DNA from: Brettanomyces bruxellensis
Taxonomy: Eukaryota > Ascomycota > Pichiomycetes > Pichiales > Pichiaceae
DNA length: 64,000 nucleotides
Direction of reading: 5' to 3'
Assembly: GCF_011074885.1 (NCBI RefSeq)
Contig: NC_054686.1
Span: 682,001-746,000 of the forward strand
Shown: piece after piece, positions 28,027 through 38,048 of the stretch
Numbering within the stretch: position 1 is the stretch's first letter
How the letters are laid out: each line of letters opens with the position of its first letter
Made by a program: the position numbers and the translations under genes
Notes under the pieces: generated by a model
Seen by the model: only the letters and a program-made list of their open reading frames with translations
Databases searched by the model: none
What the model was told of the DNA's origin: nothing

Positions 28027-29358
28027 TTATTTCTTATACGGAGGCGGTGCACCTCCATCCCTCAGGTAAAATATCGATTCCGATCTTGCAGTGAAAACCT
28101 TACTCTTTTTATCATGCTTGCAAGCATTTGATAGTGTCATGTCGAATACAGCACTGGACCGGCACAGAAAAATATTACCAACACGTCCATAAACCATTGC
28201 AGGCTGTGCAAAATAGCAGAGCATCGGGGAAGTGGTGGCTCTTTGAAAATCCGATAATGATAAATTAATCTCATAAACACCGGCTTCTTTATTGAATTGG
28301 AAATCCTTGACATCAAAAGAAAGTGATCCTTCCTTGAACCGCAGAGCCATCAATGGCTGCATGTTTTGTGTTGTATAAGCTTTGCCACAAACGTTCATAT
28401 CGACCTGATAGAAGTCAGACAACTTTAATTCATTAACATTAAACTTTCCTAATCCCGTGCTTTGTCCGTTAAAAGCAAAATCGGTCCCGAGCTCACCATC
28501 AGCATCTACTTTAAACTTCAGGCCCACGGCATTGGTAAAAGGACCTAGTATATTAATCGCATTTGGAACACTAAACACACATGATATCTCAACATCCTGA
28601 GCCAATTGATCGTACACTCCTTTCCGATAATTCTCATTCCACAAGCCAAGTATACGTTTGGTGTACCTATGCGATTTCTGTATTGGACTTGGAACAAGCA
28701 TCTTCTTTGAGCGATCATACACGAAATCTTTCACTTTCGACTTGAATTTGTTGCTTATAACGTAATTCTTCATACCAATAGGACCATCGATCTTTGTTTC
28801 CGGTGCACCCTGATAGGCCAACAAGCTTGGCCATTCCAGCTGCTGATAGCTTGAACCATTTGGGCCCTGATATTGTATTTGTACATAAACACTGTAGACA
28901 ACAGCAATTGATGCCTGATTATCACCTGTTCCACCAATGTTGGAACAGCTACTAGGGAGATATGTTGTCTCAAATGGGAAATGATAGTGAAACGATTGGT
29001 TCATGACTGTTCCCTTCTTGACAAGTCCGCCAATTACAGCATTTTGAGCACCTGGATCGGCATTTAAATCCTGTTGCTGTTCAAAGAGTTTATACGTGTC
29101 TGTAATTGTGTGCCGTTGCGTAGTTTGTGTATTTAAAAAATCCCCCGCCGAAACCTCAGTGGCTTCAAAGAAATATCCATCAACAGTACCCTTAAATCCG
29201 TACTTAATTCCGGTAACATTATGAACGTCTTTCATGACTCTCACATTCAGAGAGCCGGTCACGTCCGGATAAAAGGGACCGAAGCATCTATATGGAGATG
29301 ATTCGAAGTTAAACGAGACGTCTAAGTCTTTATACTGCAAACCAAAAAATCCACCCAT
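28027..29358 (-). CDS. Arrestin-like protein with C-terminal PPPY motif
   Basis: A 443-residue protein that looks like a fungal alpha-arrestin. The N-terminal half has the arrestin beta-sandwich pattern: YPDVTGSLNVRVMKDV, then GIKYGFKGTVDGYF, the characteristic HYHFPFETTYLPSSC (compare G-x-hxFPFxFxLPxxLP) and SIAVVYSVYVQIQY. The C-terminal half is a second beta-rich part. The protein ends GAPPPYKK, a PPxY motif that would bind WW domains of Rsp5-type ubiquitin ligases; alpha-arrestins use this to target plasma-membrane transporters for endocytosis. I cannot assign a specific S. cerevisiae ART. The open frame starts at a GTG (29364); the ATG at 29358 is used. Confidence 0.7.
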   Translation of the reverse strand: MGGFFGLQYKDLDVSFNFESSPYRCFGPFYPDVTGSLNVRVMKDVHNVTGIKYGFKGTVDGYFFEATEVSAGDFLNTQTTQRHTITDTYKLFEQQQDLNADPGAQNAVIGGLVKKGTVMNQSFHYHFPFETTYLPSSCSNIGGTGDNQASIAVVYSVYVQIQYQGPNGSSYQQLEWPSLLAYQGAPETKIDGPIGMKNYVISNKFKSKVKDFVYDRSKKMLVPSPIQKSHRYTKRILGLWNENYRKGVYDQLAQDVEISCVFSVPNAINILGPFTNAVGLKFKVDADGELGTDFAFNGQSTGLGKFNVNELKLSDFYQVDMNVCGKAYTTQNMQPLMALRFKEGSLSFDVKDFQFNKEAGVYEINLSLSDFQRATTSPMLCYFAQPAMVYGRVGNIFLCRSSAVFDMTLSNACKHDKKSKVFTARSESIFYLRDGGAPPPYKK

Positions 29359-30663
29359 TATCACTCACCCCTGAATGTTTTAGAAGATAGGCATTCAAAA
29401 TGATCAGAGGATGAATATGCAAGTGACCAAGTCGTAATTGCGAGAACACTGCCGTAATCAGAATTTATGTGTAAATTCCGCCAACTGCGAAAGTGTTAAG
29501 AGTGCGACATCCCGACACCAAACTGTACCACTTCCACAACCAGGTGTGGGAAGTCAATACTATGTACACTATATTCAGGCAGATAACTTGGGGAAAACAG
29601 CCGGAGCAAGTTGTGAAAAAAAAATATTTTGAAAGCGAAGAATGCGGGGTTCTGAAATTCATGCCATTTCTGTTTACAGGTTTCCTGCTATTATGATTAG
29701 CCAAAATGATGCATAAAAAGTATTCTAGAATGACGATTAAAGGGATAAACCTGTGATAAACGGAAGACAATGCTAAATCCTTCTACATTACAAGCAAACT
29801 CCGAGCCACAATAGGTATGCCTTAGCCTGTGAAATAATAAGTATTAAAGCTGAAAGCATGTAGCTGGCTTCCATCCCTTATTTTTCATTGTGATGAGATG
29901 GATACGCTGGTTGGAGAAAAATTAAAGGGAAAAATGTAAAAAAAAAAAAAAAAAAAATTCCAGATCTATAATAAAATTGGACGCACCGGATTACCGATCT
30001 ACACCTATCAGCGAGATTCACTAATAGGGAAGTTCAATAGCAAGCTTGCCGTTTAAAGGTATGCAAGAGAAATGGAGATAACCGAAGTGATCATTCTGTT
30101 GGAGTGACACAAATCCCGCTAACTTTTCTTTTCATCGGTTATTCCTTCTTTGAGAAGCCGGACATAACCATATGTCTTTTTGCTTTTGGTGATTGTCAGA
30201 ATTGTAGTGTCTCTCACTTAGTCTCACACAATTGTAGCAAGAACTCAATTAGGGTAGCTCAAAATAACAGATAAGATAACGCGAACTTGATTTGAGGACA
30301 AAATATCTGTCCCTAGATTTTTTCCCTGCGAAGCGAAATCAAAATTGTCACACCTATTGTTCTGGGAGTGATTTCGGAACTTTTTTCTTGGGCATAAAAC
30401 AATAGATTCAGATCGACAGGAGAAGAATATGCAGCAATGAAAGATTTAGGTGGACAGATGGAATTTTGAATCAATCGAAAAATTCTCAAAGGTGTTTATT
30501 TATAAACGCCATAAATGAATGATCCCTTTTCCTTCATTTTGCTGTACATTTTAAATGAGCACGATCTATTATCAGCTTGCATATTTCATTTTCAAGCCGT
30601 TCTATCAATGCTTACCAAAGTGTGATCATCGGTAGTTTCTTGTCATTTGGAAAGCAGGTGTTC
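29359..30663. promoter_or_regulatory. Divergent intergenic region, arrestin-like gene / MCH1-like gene
   Basis: About 1.3 kb between divergent starts. It includes a run of 21 A at 29938-29958. Small frames at 29438-29770 lack recognisable features. No tRNA-like B box found on either strand. Confidence 0.5.
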
Positions 30664-32208
30664 ATGTTCATGAAGAAGTTGATTAATCCTAAACAGATCA
30701 TCGACCAAGTGTATTCCCGTCATGGTGCATTCCGCCTTTACTTTGTGGCATTTGTGCTATCAGTAATTTCGTGTTTGTCACTAGGAATCCTACAGCTATT
30801 TTCTGTTTTTTCGGGCCCATTTGGAGATATTCTCGGCTACTCGCAGCCAGTAATCAATCGGATTATCATCTGTCAGACGGCAGGATTGAGCTTGTTCACA
30901 CCACTATGTGGATATATTGCCGATGCAAAAGGTATCTGGATCTTGTGCATGATGGCATTGGGTGGCTATCTAGTTGGCTTTAATATTGTGTTAGAAGTTG
31001 TCAGATATCAATTGGATCACCGTCTCATGTATCTGGCATTTCTCATATTGGGCTGTTCGCATTCATCACTTTTATTCTCATCACTTCTAAACTCTGCGAA
31101 AGCCTTTGGAAAGTATTACAAGACCCTTTCCATTAGCACTCCGAACATGATGGTCGCATTTTCCAGCTTTTTGCAAATTCATATACTTGGGTATATGTTT
31201 AAAAACACACAGCATCCAACAGAAAACTTCATAGGGATATTAAACTTCTTCTTTTACTCGTTGCTTTCTTCCACAGTAATATCGCTCATTGCCTGCATTT
31301 TAACTGATTTAGTTGTCAGCAGAGAGGAGGAGGAAGGTGTGAGTGAGGAAGAAGAGCAATTTAGTAATTTTGCAGCTTCCCCCCTCCTAACTGGAGCTGG
31401 TGCAGTTATTCATTCACCAACTGGATCGATTATTGGATCACCAAGATCATGGTACGTGACAGAACAACCTCCTATTCTTAGTCTTGATGATGAAATTTCA
31501 ATGCTTTCTTCAGAAACGTCTGAGCATTTAACGGCTGCCGATATATACCGTTCAGATCTAAGCTACTCAACTAAGATTGGACTATTTTTCAGGGATTACT
31601 TAATGTATCCTTTAATATGCTGTTGTCTTATGTCTATCGGAGCCACAGAATTTTTTGTGGCTAATATCGGTTCTATTATCAAGAGTCTGAACAATAGTGA
31701 CTTGGAAGGTCCACTTCAGGTTTTTTCAATCACCGCAACATTGACCAGATTCTTGATCATGACATTAACAGATTACATCTGTACTAAATTCTCAATTTCC
31801 AGATTGACCATCTTTCTCTCGATGGTTGTTGCATGCGGTTTATCGCACTTTTATTTATCATTGGTCCCAGTTGCCAACATACACTTTGACGTTATCGTTG
31901 TCTTTAACGCAATATTAAATTCGGCTGTTTTCACTTTATTCCCGGCCATTCTTGCATCAATATACGGACTCGACATCTTGGGAACTACATGGGGATTGTT
32001 TTCTTTTGCTGCTATAATCGGCAATCTATTTTTCAACCTACTTTTTAGTTTTGATTTTTCCACAAATTGTACTCAGACATCAACACAAGCAATTCATATA
32101 TGCTCTTCCTTAACATTTTTCACAGGTGGTTGCATTTTAGTTAGTCTTGGAATTTTGCTATTTTGCTTGAAGCACAGATATATAAAAAGGGCTCCAGAAT
32201 TCTTTTGA
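30664..32208 (+). CDS. MCH1: MFS transporter, Mch1-like
   Basis: A 514-residue major-facilitator protein of the Mch1 type (yeast Mch1 is 486). About 12 hydrophobic segments are present, with a central acidic hydrophilic loop (EEEEGVSEEEEQFSNFAASPLL) between the sixth and seventh. LSLGILQLFSVFSGPFGDILGYS in TM1 and TPLCGYIADAKGIW in TM2/3 match the Mch1 pattern, as does IGATEFFVANIGSIIKSL after the loop. Mch1 is named for monocarboxylate-porter similarity, but yeast Mch1 does not clearly carry monocarboxylates, and its substrate is unknown. The frame opens at a TTG (30577); ATG 30664 (next at 30670) gives a normal cytosolic N-terminus. Confidence 0.82.
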   Translation: MFMKKLINPKQIIDQVYSRHGAFRLYFVAFVLSVISCLSLGILQLFSVFSGPFGDILGYSQPVINRIIICQTAGLSLFTPLCGYIADAKGIWILCMMALGGYLVGFNIVLEVVRYQLDHRLMYLAFLILGCSHSSLLFSSLLNSAKAFGKYYKTLSISTPNMMVAFSSFLQIHILGYMFKNTQHPTENFIGILNFFFYSLLSSTVISLIACILTDLVVSREEEEGVSEEEEQFSNFAASPLLTGAGAVIHSPTGSIIGSPRSWYVTEQPPILSLDDEISMLSSETSEHLTAADIYRSDLSYSTKIGLFFRDYLMYPLICCCLMSIGATEFFVANIGSIIKSLNNSDLEGPLQVFSITATLTRFLIMTLTDYICTKFSISRLTIFLSMVVACGLSHFYLSLVPVANIHFDVIVVFNAILNSAVFTLFPAILASIYGLDILGTTWGLFSFAAIIGNLFFNLLFSFDFSTNCTQTSTQAIHICSSLTFFTGGCILVSLGILLFCLKHRYIKRAPEFF

Positions 32209-32611
32209 CGGGGTGCTCATATTTATTTATATTAATAATTCTTCCAGGATTCTCTATAATTTTTGAAAATGTAGTATATTTTATAAACAATAGGAAGAGA
32301 TCGCATGATATTTCAATTTCGCTGCTATGATTGCCTCCAGGCAGAGAAAAATTGCAAGATAAGAATCCCACAACATTACATTTCTCCCTTATCTTTTTTT
32401 TTTTTTTTAAATCATTTATTTATCCTTCCTTATTTTGATTGCATGCTTCGGATCATAACCCATGCTCCCTTCAAGTAGTATACCCTTCTTCACAAATTAA
32501 AAACCAGCACAATTATCTTGTGTATTGGTAATCCTATCTTTTTCTTTAAAAGATCCATCGTCATTTTTGAAAAAAAAATAGAGATAGATCATTGAGCAAA
32601 TCACGTAAATC
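32209..32611. promoter_or_regulatory. MCH1-like terminator and PIB1 promoter
   Basis: About 400 bases, AT-rich, with T12-type tracts near 32395-32408. No gene seen. Confidence 0.4.
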
Positions 32612-33746
32612 ATGTCAGAAGTAATGACACAACAAGTATCAACAGAAACAGGCTCGTCATCCATACATTCGAACATTTCAAACGCAGGCTTTGCATATTC
32701 TCCCTTATATTCTTCTTCACATTCATCACCACATTCATCACCACATTCATCATCACATTCATCATCACATTCTTCACATTCTTCACCCCATTCTTCCGCA
32801 AATTCTTCCGCAAATTCTTCCCCACATTCAATGGCTGTATCTCATCCCAATACAGTTCCTCCATCTTTAAATGAATCCGGGGTACCAATATGGCAATCTG
32901 ATGATGATATTGATCATTGTGCCCTTTGTGGGAAACCGTTTACTTTTTTTGTGAGACGACATCATTGCAGATTATGTGGCAGAATATGCTGTGCTTCATG
33001 TGCATCAAATTTCATGAGGTATTTACCAAACACTTATGTTGNTTTCTCCACCATCACAAATATTCTTAGAAAGCCCTCATGTTCCACATAGGACTTGTAA
33101 TGAGTGTGCTGAAGAGTTGGATATGATTAGGCATGCATTGCGAGAAGGAAGCAGTTCGATTTTGAATGATTCATCAGGAAACAGCCTACTTTCCAGAGAA
33201 AATAAATCTGCGGCAGCTTTACCTAATATGTTAATTAAGACCACACCAGAACATGTGACCACCACAGAGATGTCAAAAAGTTCTAGTCAAGTTACACTTA
33301 CAAACGATGCCCAAACTGGACAAGGGTCTTCTAATGGGCCAATCCATAAACCATATTCTGGAAGCCAAACGCGTGCAAATCATAAAATCATACATGAAGA
33401 TCCTACATGCCCTGTTTGCGGAAAGTTTCTAGGCTTTCTAAATGAAGCACAGAGAGAAAATCATACGAGCCAGTGTCTAGAATCGCAAGATTTTTCATGT
33501 TCTCCTCAAAGCAGACGGACATACAATCGAATGTTGGTGTCGACAATCCCGAAAGATGCAAATGTCGACAAGCTACAATTAAACGAGGACAACGAATGCA
33601 TTATTTGCATGGAAGAGTTTAAGCCCGGCGATAAAATAGGGCGTCTAGAATGTCTTTGCTGCTTTCATTATAAATGTATTCGAGATTGGTTCAAGCATAA
33701 AGGACGCTGCGAGTGCCCGGTCCACATTCTCCACTATGACAGCTGA
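32612..33746 (+). CDS. PIB1: Pib1-like FYVE-RING ubiquitin ligase, frame broken at an ambiguous base
   Basis: About 377 residues in total, in two overlapping frames. The first frame (from ATG 32612) has a Ser/His repeat region (residues 31-73) and the first part of a FYVE finger, including the PI3P-binding signature RRHHCR at 115-120. The second, shifted by one base after the N at 33042, completes the FYVE zinc ligands (TCNECAEEL), then carries a C2HC-like finger (CPVCGKFLGF...HTSQC) and a C-terminal RING (CIICMEEF...CFHYKC...CECPVH). Treating the N as an extra base makes one continuous protein, so an assembly error is far more likely than a true pseudogene. Yeast Pib1 is an endosomal/vacuolar E3 that binds PI3P. 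Confidence 0.88.
32711..32829 (+). repeat. 12-base minisatellite encoding SSPH/SSSH repeats
   Basis: Degenerate tandem units of CACATTCATCAC type, in frame with PIB1, encoding a Ser-Ser-x-His array that shifts to Ser-Ser-Ala-Asn units. Copy number is expected to vary among strains. Confidence 0.85.
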
Positions 33747-35657
33747 CGATACATCCCTACACAGCAGAATACAAAGGTGATCTACTGATCCTTGCCGTGA
33801 AGTATTATTAACAATTGATTAGTCATAGCTTAAATGTTTGCAAAACGATGAAATATTTGAAATTTGATTATTTCACTTGAATTGAAGTGTGTGTTCTCTG
33901 ATTGTGTAAGTAGCTTCCACTCCGGACACTGGCATTTATCTTAAATTTAAAATTTAAATGAGAAAGCCATGACATTTGCTACATTACATGGGCAGCATCA
34001 ATAAAGAGAATAATCATTTAGCTAACTCCATCAGTTTCAGTTTTGTTCCTCCACTCTTTCACTATGTTCGATGCTCATTTCCCTGAATACCATATCGTCA
34101 TTCCGCAGCTTGGTAATTTTGATTCTACATTTTCATTTTATTTTTTCGATCTTTCTTTCTCAATTCTCTTTTTTTTTTACGTTCTCTGATGGTCAGAATA
34201 AGCGCTCTAATATATTCTATAGGTTCGATTTTAATATTGTATGTGATATTGATCAGTGTGTAAGTTGTATTAGTAGTACATATTAGTAGTACATATTAGT
34301 AGTGAGTGCAGAAAGTCGGATTAATTGATTACACGTATTTACCAAAATATTCTAAGAAAAGGTAATATGATTAAAGGAGAGTTTTTGTTCATCCAGTCAA
34401 GAAACAGGCTAGACCACAGATCATTCCATGCTCATTCATACATATTGCAATACTGCCAGAAAATATGGATCTTACCATATTTTTTCAGAGAGTATCAAAA
34501 ATGAATTGTTCGTTTAATTTGAATGACGAAAACTAGAGAAAGACACTAGAAACTTATATTATGGTAAAAATTACAACAATACTGCTGGTGAAATAAAATT
34601 TCCGTTTCAGGCCTAATTAATTGCATGCAAATTATTTCGCTCCACGAGGATTCAAAGGAGAAGCCGGAAGAATGGTGTGTCACAACAAGCAAAAAAACAG
34701 GGCGATAAAAATTTCAAAGGAGTATGTTCTTTTTCACTATGTTGATTTCTTTGTTTGTTTTAACCTTACGTGGTTTGGTTACCGTTTCGCACTATAAATT
34801 ATTTGGCGGTGAACGGATGATTACGTAGAACCTTACAATTTTCCCCATCACGGTAATTTGGACTGAAAACAATAATGATAATAGTAATTATGAGTGCAAA
34901 TTTCAACATTCCCATTTATTTTTTATTTTGTAGAACTCTGAAATGTTTTAGATACAAGATATGTCCATATTTCATATCCCATTGAGGCGCATGAAGATCT
35001 TTTCTGAGTTTAAAATTCCAAATACCGTAAACCAAATTGTAGTAAAGATTGCACTAGAAGCATACTGTTTATTACCTATGAAGGTGAAAGATGTGATACA
35101 CGATATTAAAAGGGGCGGGTGGAAAGCCGAAGATCTAAAGGGTGAAAAAAAAAAAAAATAGCATTACGCGACGACGAAAAATAATTGATTACAGTAGCAT
35201 GTAGATACACGTAAGAGGAAAAATGTGACAATGCAGAATGCAAAGTATTATTCTGAAAGCGGTTATCCGGCTTCGTGGAGCGTTGTACCTGTGGCCCAAG
35301 ACATTTCAGCATGGTATTGTTTTTTTACATTCAAAAGGAGGTACCCCTGTTAGCATTATTTTTTGGCGACTTCAATCTTGGAGAAGAAACTAGATCATCT
35401 GATGGTATGATGGTTAATAATAAGCCAGTTTCGCACATTCCTTGTGCTTCGATCGTTTTTCATGTTTTGCTTTTTTTAACGTTGCTCCTCAATCGAACTC
35501 TATAATCGTTGATTCACGGACTGAGGAATCTTTGCACTCCCTGTCAGATTTATCAGATAAAAAAAAGTACCTAACTATACCCATACAGCTTCCAGCAAGC
35601 AGCGTTGAAAAGAATACCATAGTGTTAGAATATCAAAATTTCACATAAGCACCAGAT
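33747..35657. promoter_or_regulatory. 1.9 kb intergenic region upstream of the GIC-like gene
   Basis: Gap between PIB1 and the CRIB effector, both plus strand, so chiefly promoter of the latter. It contains a 13-base tandem repeat at 34268-34303, T-rich tracts and an ACGCGA element at 35166-35171 reminiscent of MCB/SCB cell-cycle sites. Frames at 34071-34286, 34961-35161 and 35275-35505 are 66-76 codons without recognisable domains. Confidence 0.5.
34268..34303 (+). repeat. 13-base tandem repeat (TATTAGTAGTACA)
   Basis: Two complete identical copies of TATTAGTAGTACA followed by a partial third (TATTAGTAGT). Intergenic. Confidence 0.85.
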
Positions 35658-36929
35658 ATGCCGAGAACTGCAGTTCAGCCACAGTCACTCTGGCTTGATG
35701 AGCCAGAAAGAAAGAAGAAGAGCTACTTCAAGCGCAAAATGAACAAACTCAGACACCGTTCGCAATCAGCACCAAGAAGTATAAGTGCACCTTTTGGATT
35801 CGATCACGTTGCACATATCGACTCGGATATCAGCTATGGGTTGGATAAGGCATTCCACCAAGCAGATATCTCCGCTATAAAAATTCCCACACAGGATGCA
35901 CAAATCAGCGTTGCCGTTTGTGACAAATACGCAAACAAGCCACTTCCACGTTCACATGAAAGCATTCCGGCAAGTACGCAGCCAGATTCTGCCTCCAAAA
36001 GAAGCTCGTTTGCAGCATATTCGTCCTATCGTACAATTCCAACATCAACATCATGCTCCCGGGACTTATCCACGGTTGCAACCCGAACATTATCAACTGA
36101 TTTGCTGCGCCACACCAGTATGGCCTCCACTAGTTCGAGCATGGTTGCCAACTCACTGTTTACTCGAAGTTCAATGAGCTCTCCAAGAACATCTGCATGC
36201 TCTTCACCGATGTCTGCCGCCGGAAAACGCAGGAGTAGCAGCATTGCCTGCCATTACGTCAGGGACAGCAGCATTCCCAGTGGCTTATACAGCATTCCTC
36301 AGGAACTCGAAGCTGGCTTCGAAGATATGAGTGGATCTGCTTCTGCAGCTGTTTCCGGCAAGCATTCTAGTGGAGGAAGTGACATCAGCTGCTTGAGCCA
36401 GGTGTTGTCCGTGTATGGGGACAGCTGTTTAAATGGAGATTCACCTGCCAAATTGAAGGAGCTTGCAGAAAAACACCAGTTGAAATATGCCAACTATCTA
36501 GACATGGCGGGGGATTCGGAGGAAACAGACGATGAGACGATAACTTTGAAAAAACTTGATATCAAAGACATCCACACATTCCGTTCTAGTATCGATTCTT
36601 CCATGGGGTACGAAATGAGATGTAAAATCTTGTCTGAGTACAGGCGTGCCAACAAGTTCAAAGTGAAATCGAAGAAAAGCATGATTTTGCCTTCTCAAAA
36701 GGGTGTCTGCCTTCTTAAGGACACGAGTGAGGACAGCAATTCTTCGATGCATAGTGAAAGTTCGGACCAGAATTCTGCTTGTAGTGACAAATCTTCAGTG
36801 TCACTCAACACCAAAGAATCATCAATCCAGGACATTTTGGGAGAAATAGGCTTATGCCAGTCTGAGGAGCCCGAGTCTCGTGAAGAGCTCGACGGGGCTT
36901 TTCAAAGTCTGACTGTTTGTGACAATTGA
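35658..36929 (+). CDS. Gic1/Gic2-like Cdc42 effector (CRIB domain)
   Basis: A 423-residue, Ser-rich, largely disordered protein. Two short signatures identify it. Near the N-terminus, SLWLDEPE (10-17) resembles the SIWLDEDEE opening of yeast Gic1/Gic2. At 42-53, ISAPFGFDHVAH fits the CRIB consensus ISxPx(2-4)FxHxxH, which binds GTP-loaded Cdc42. A Lys/Arg-rich stretch (KKKSYFKRKMNKLRHR, 19-34) lies just before it, as in Gic2, where it binds PI(4,5)P2. The rest has Ser-rich phosphorylation-prone blocks and acidic patches. Gic proteins link Cdc42 to septin and actin polarisation during bud emergence. The 1.9 kb upstream region would suit a cell-cycle-regulated gene. Paralogue status (Gic1 or Gic2) is not meaningful outside the WGD lineage. 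Confidence 0.8.
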   Translation: MPRTAVQPQSLWLDEPERKKKSYFKRKMNKLRHRSQSAPRSISAPFGFDHVAHIDSDISYGLDKAFHQADISAIKIPTQDAQISVAVCDKYANKPLPRSHESIPASTQPDSASKRSSFAAYSSYRTIPTSTSCSRDLSTVATRTLSTDLLRHTSMASTSSSMVANSLFTRSSMSSPRTSACSSPMSAAGKRRSSSIACHYVRDSSIPSGLYSIPQELEAGFEDMSGSASAAVSGKHSSGGSDISCLSQVLSVYGDSCLNGDSPAKLKELAEKHQLKYANYLDMAGDSEETDDETITLKKLDIKDIHTFRSSIDSSMGYEMRCKILSEYRRANKFKVKSKKSMILPSQKGVCLLKDTSEDSNSSMHSESSDQNSACSDKSSVSLNTKESSIQDILGEIGLCQSEEPESREELDGAFQSLTVCDN

Positions 36930-37317
36930 TTGATTTGTAGAGAATATTCTTATAACTGTTTACATTATGGGGCTAGTGCCAGGCAAGGGGGCAAAACATG
37001 ATCATTCAACTGTTTGCCGTGGTTCAGCTTTTTCTAACGCCATTATGATTCGCCATTTTGGTACCATGTCTTAGTGCTTCTTCTTATTTTCTTAAAAACA
37101 TTCTAGTCCTAATAAGAATTTTGTGGGTACTCAACTTGTAATTTGTGTGGATTAAAACAATTGTAATGTAGCGAAAAATAATGGAAAAAAAAAGATGAAG
37201 TGAAGTGCCAAATAAAAGGTGCTATCGTAATACAACATACTCTCAGCAGATTATTATTGTCGGAACACACCTTATTTTTTGTTTACTATTGCATTCCCAC
37301 TCATTAAATCACTTAGC
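36930..37317. promoter_or_regulatory. Intergenic region, GIC-like gene / VMA22
   Basis: About 390 bases, terminator of the GIC-like gene and promoter of VMA22. Nothing specific seen. Confidence 0.4.
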
Positions 37318-37986
37318 ATGCTCGATCTATATAGCGCAACCAACAAAGATGACCTTCTTGATTCATATTCAGATCCTACTGTTCAACTACAACCTTGCGA
37401 TAAGCTTACTGTCGAATTACTTGAATTACTAGATAGGTATCACCAAACATACAAGGCAATGACAGAAAACATGAGAGAGGCGTATTCAGATATTGAGCGT
37501 GGAAACTTTGTTGGCCTTTCATTTTCACACTTTGGAAGTGATATGTGGGATTATAGACCATCTGCTGCCAGCTTAACTATAAAACTTCAGAATAATGCTC
37601 CTACTTTGGAGAAAAGAGGGATAACCAAAACAAAAAAGAAAGCTGATAATACAAAGTTAGAGAGTACTGATTTGAAATCGGAAAATGAGGAAAAAACATC
37701 AGATCAAGTGGGGAAGGCAACAGATTTCGAACAGACATCGACAAATACTCATAATAGATATAATAAGAATACGTGTTTCACAGAGTTAACAATTTCAGAA
37801 GATGACCCACTCCCAGTTAGGGAACCATTGAAGATGTTTAACGGCGGAATAGTTCCAACAGCAATCAGAAGAGCACAAAAAGATATGAGGACTGCGATGA
37901 ATTATGTACCACAAGTAAGCATACTCAAGACACAGATAGAAAAATTGTTAGATGAACTAGAAAAGAACAAGAACACAAAAGAGTGA
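37318..37986 (+). CDS. VMA22: Vma22-like V-ATPase assembly factor
   Basis: A 222-residue protein (yeast Vma22 is 181; human relative CCDC115). The N-terminal helix VELLELLDRYHQTYKAMTEN and the following DIERGNFVG, then FGSDMWDYRPSAASLTIKL, parallel Vma22 (compare YWDETYIGQL). A charged low-complexity linker follows, and then the conserved end: DPLPVREPLKMFNGGIVPTAIRRAQ with a coiled coil, matching DPILMFGGVLSVPSSLRQSQ in yeast. Vma22 works in the ER with Vma12 and Vma21 to assemble the V0 sector. The frame is open from a TTG at 37279; ATG 37318 is chosen. Its stop is 62 bases from the convergent MATE gene stop. Confidence 0.85.
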   Translation: MLDLYSATNKDDLLDSYSDPTVQLQPCDKLTVELLELLDRYHQTYKAMTENMREAYSDIERGNFVGLSFSHFGSDMWDYRPSAASLTIKLQNNAPTLEKRGITKTKKKADNTKLESTDLKSENEEKTSDQVGKATDFEQTSTNTHNRYNKNTCFTELTISEDDPLPVREPLKMFNGGIVPTAIRRAQKDMRTAMNYVPQVSILKTQIEKLLDELEKNKNTKE

Positions 37987-38048
37987 ATAAGAGCGCAACA
38001 CAAACTATACATAAATGTATATATGTATATATTCATACTATTATGCGA

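Noticed and set aside
34961..35161. 66-codon frame ending in a poly-Lys run
   Set aside because: The Lys run comes from an A-tract; no homologue recognised. Possibly a remnant, not supportable.
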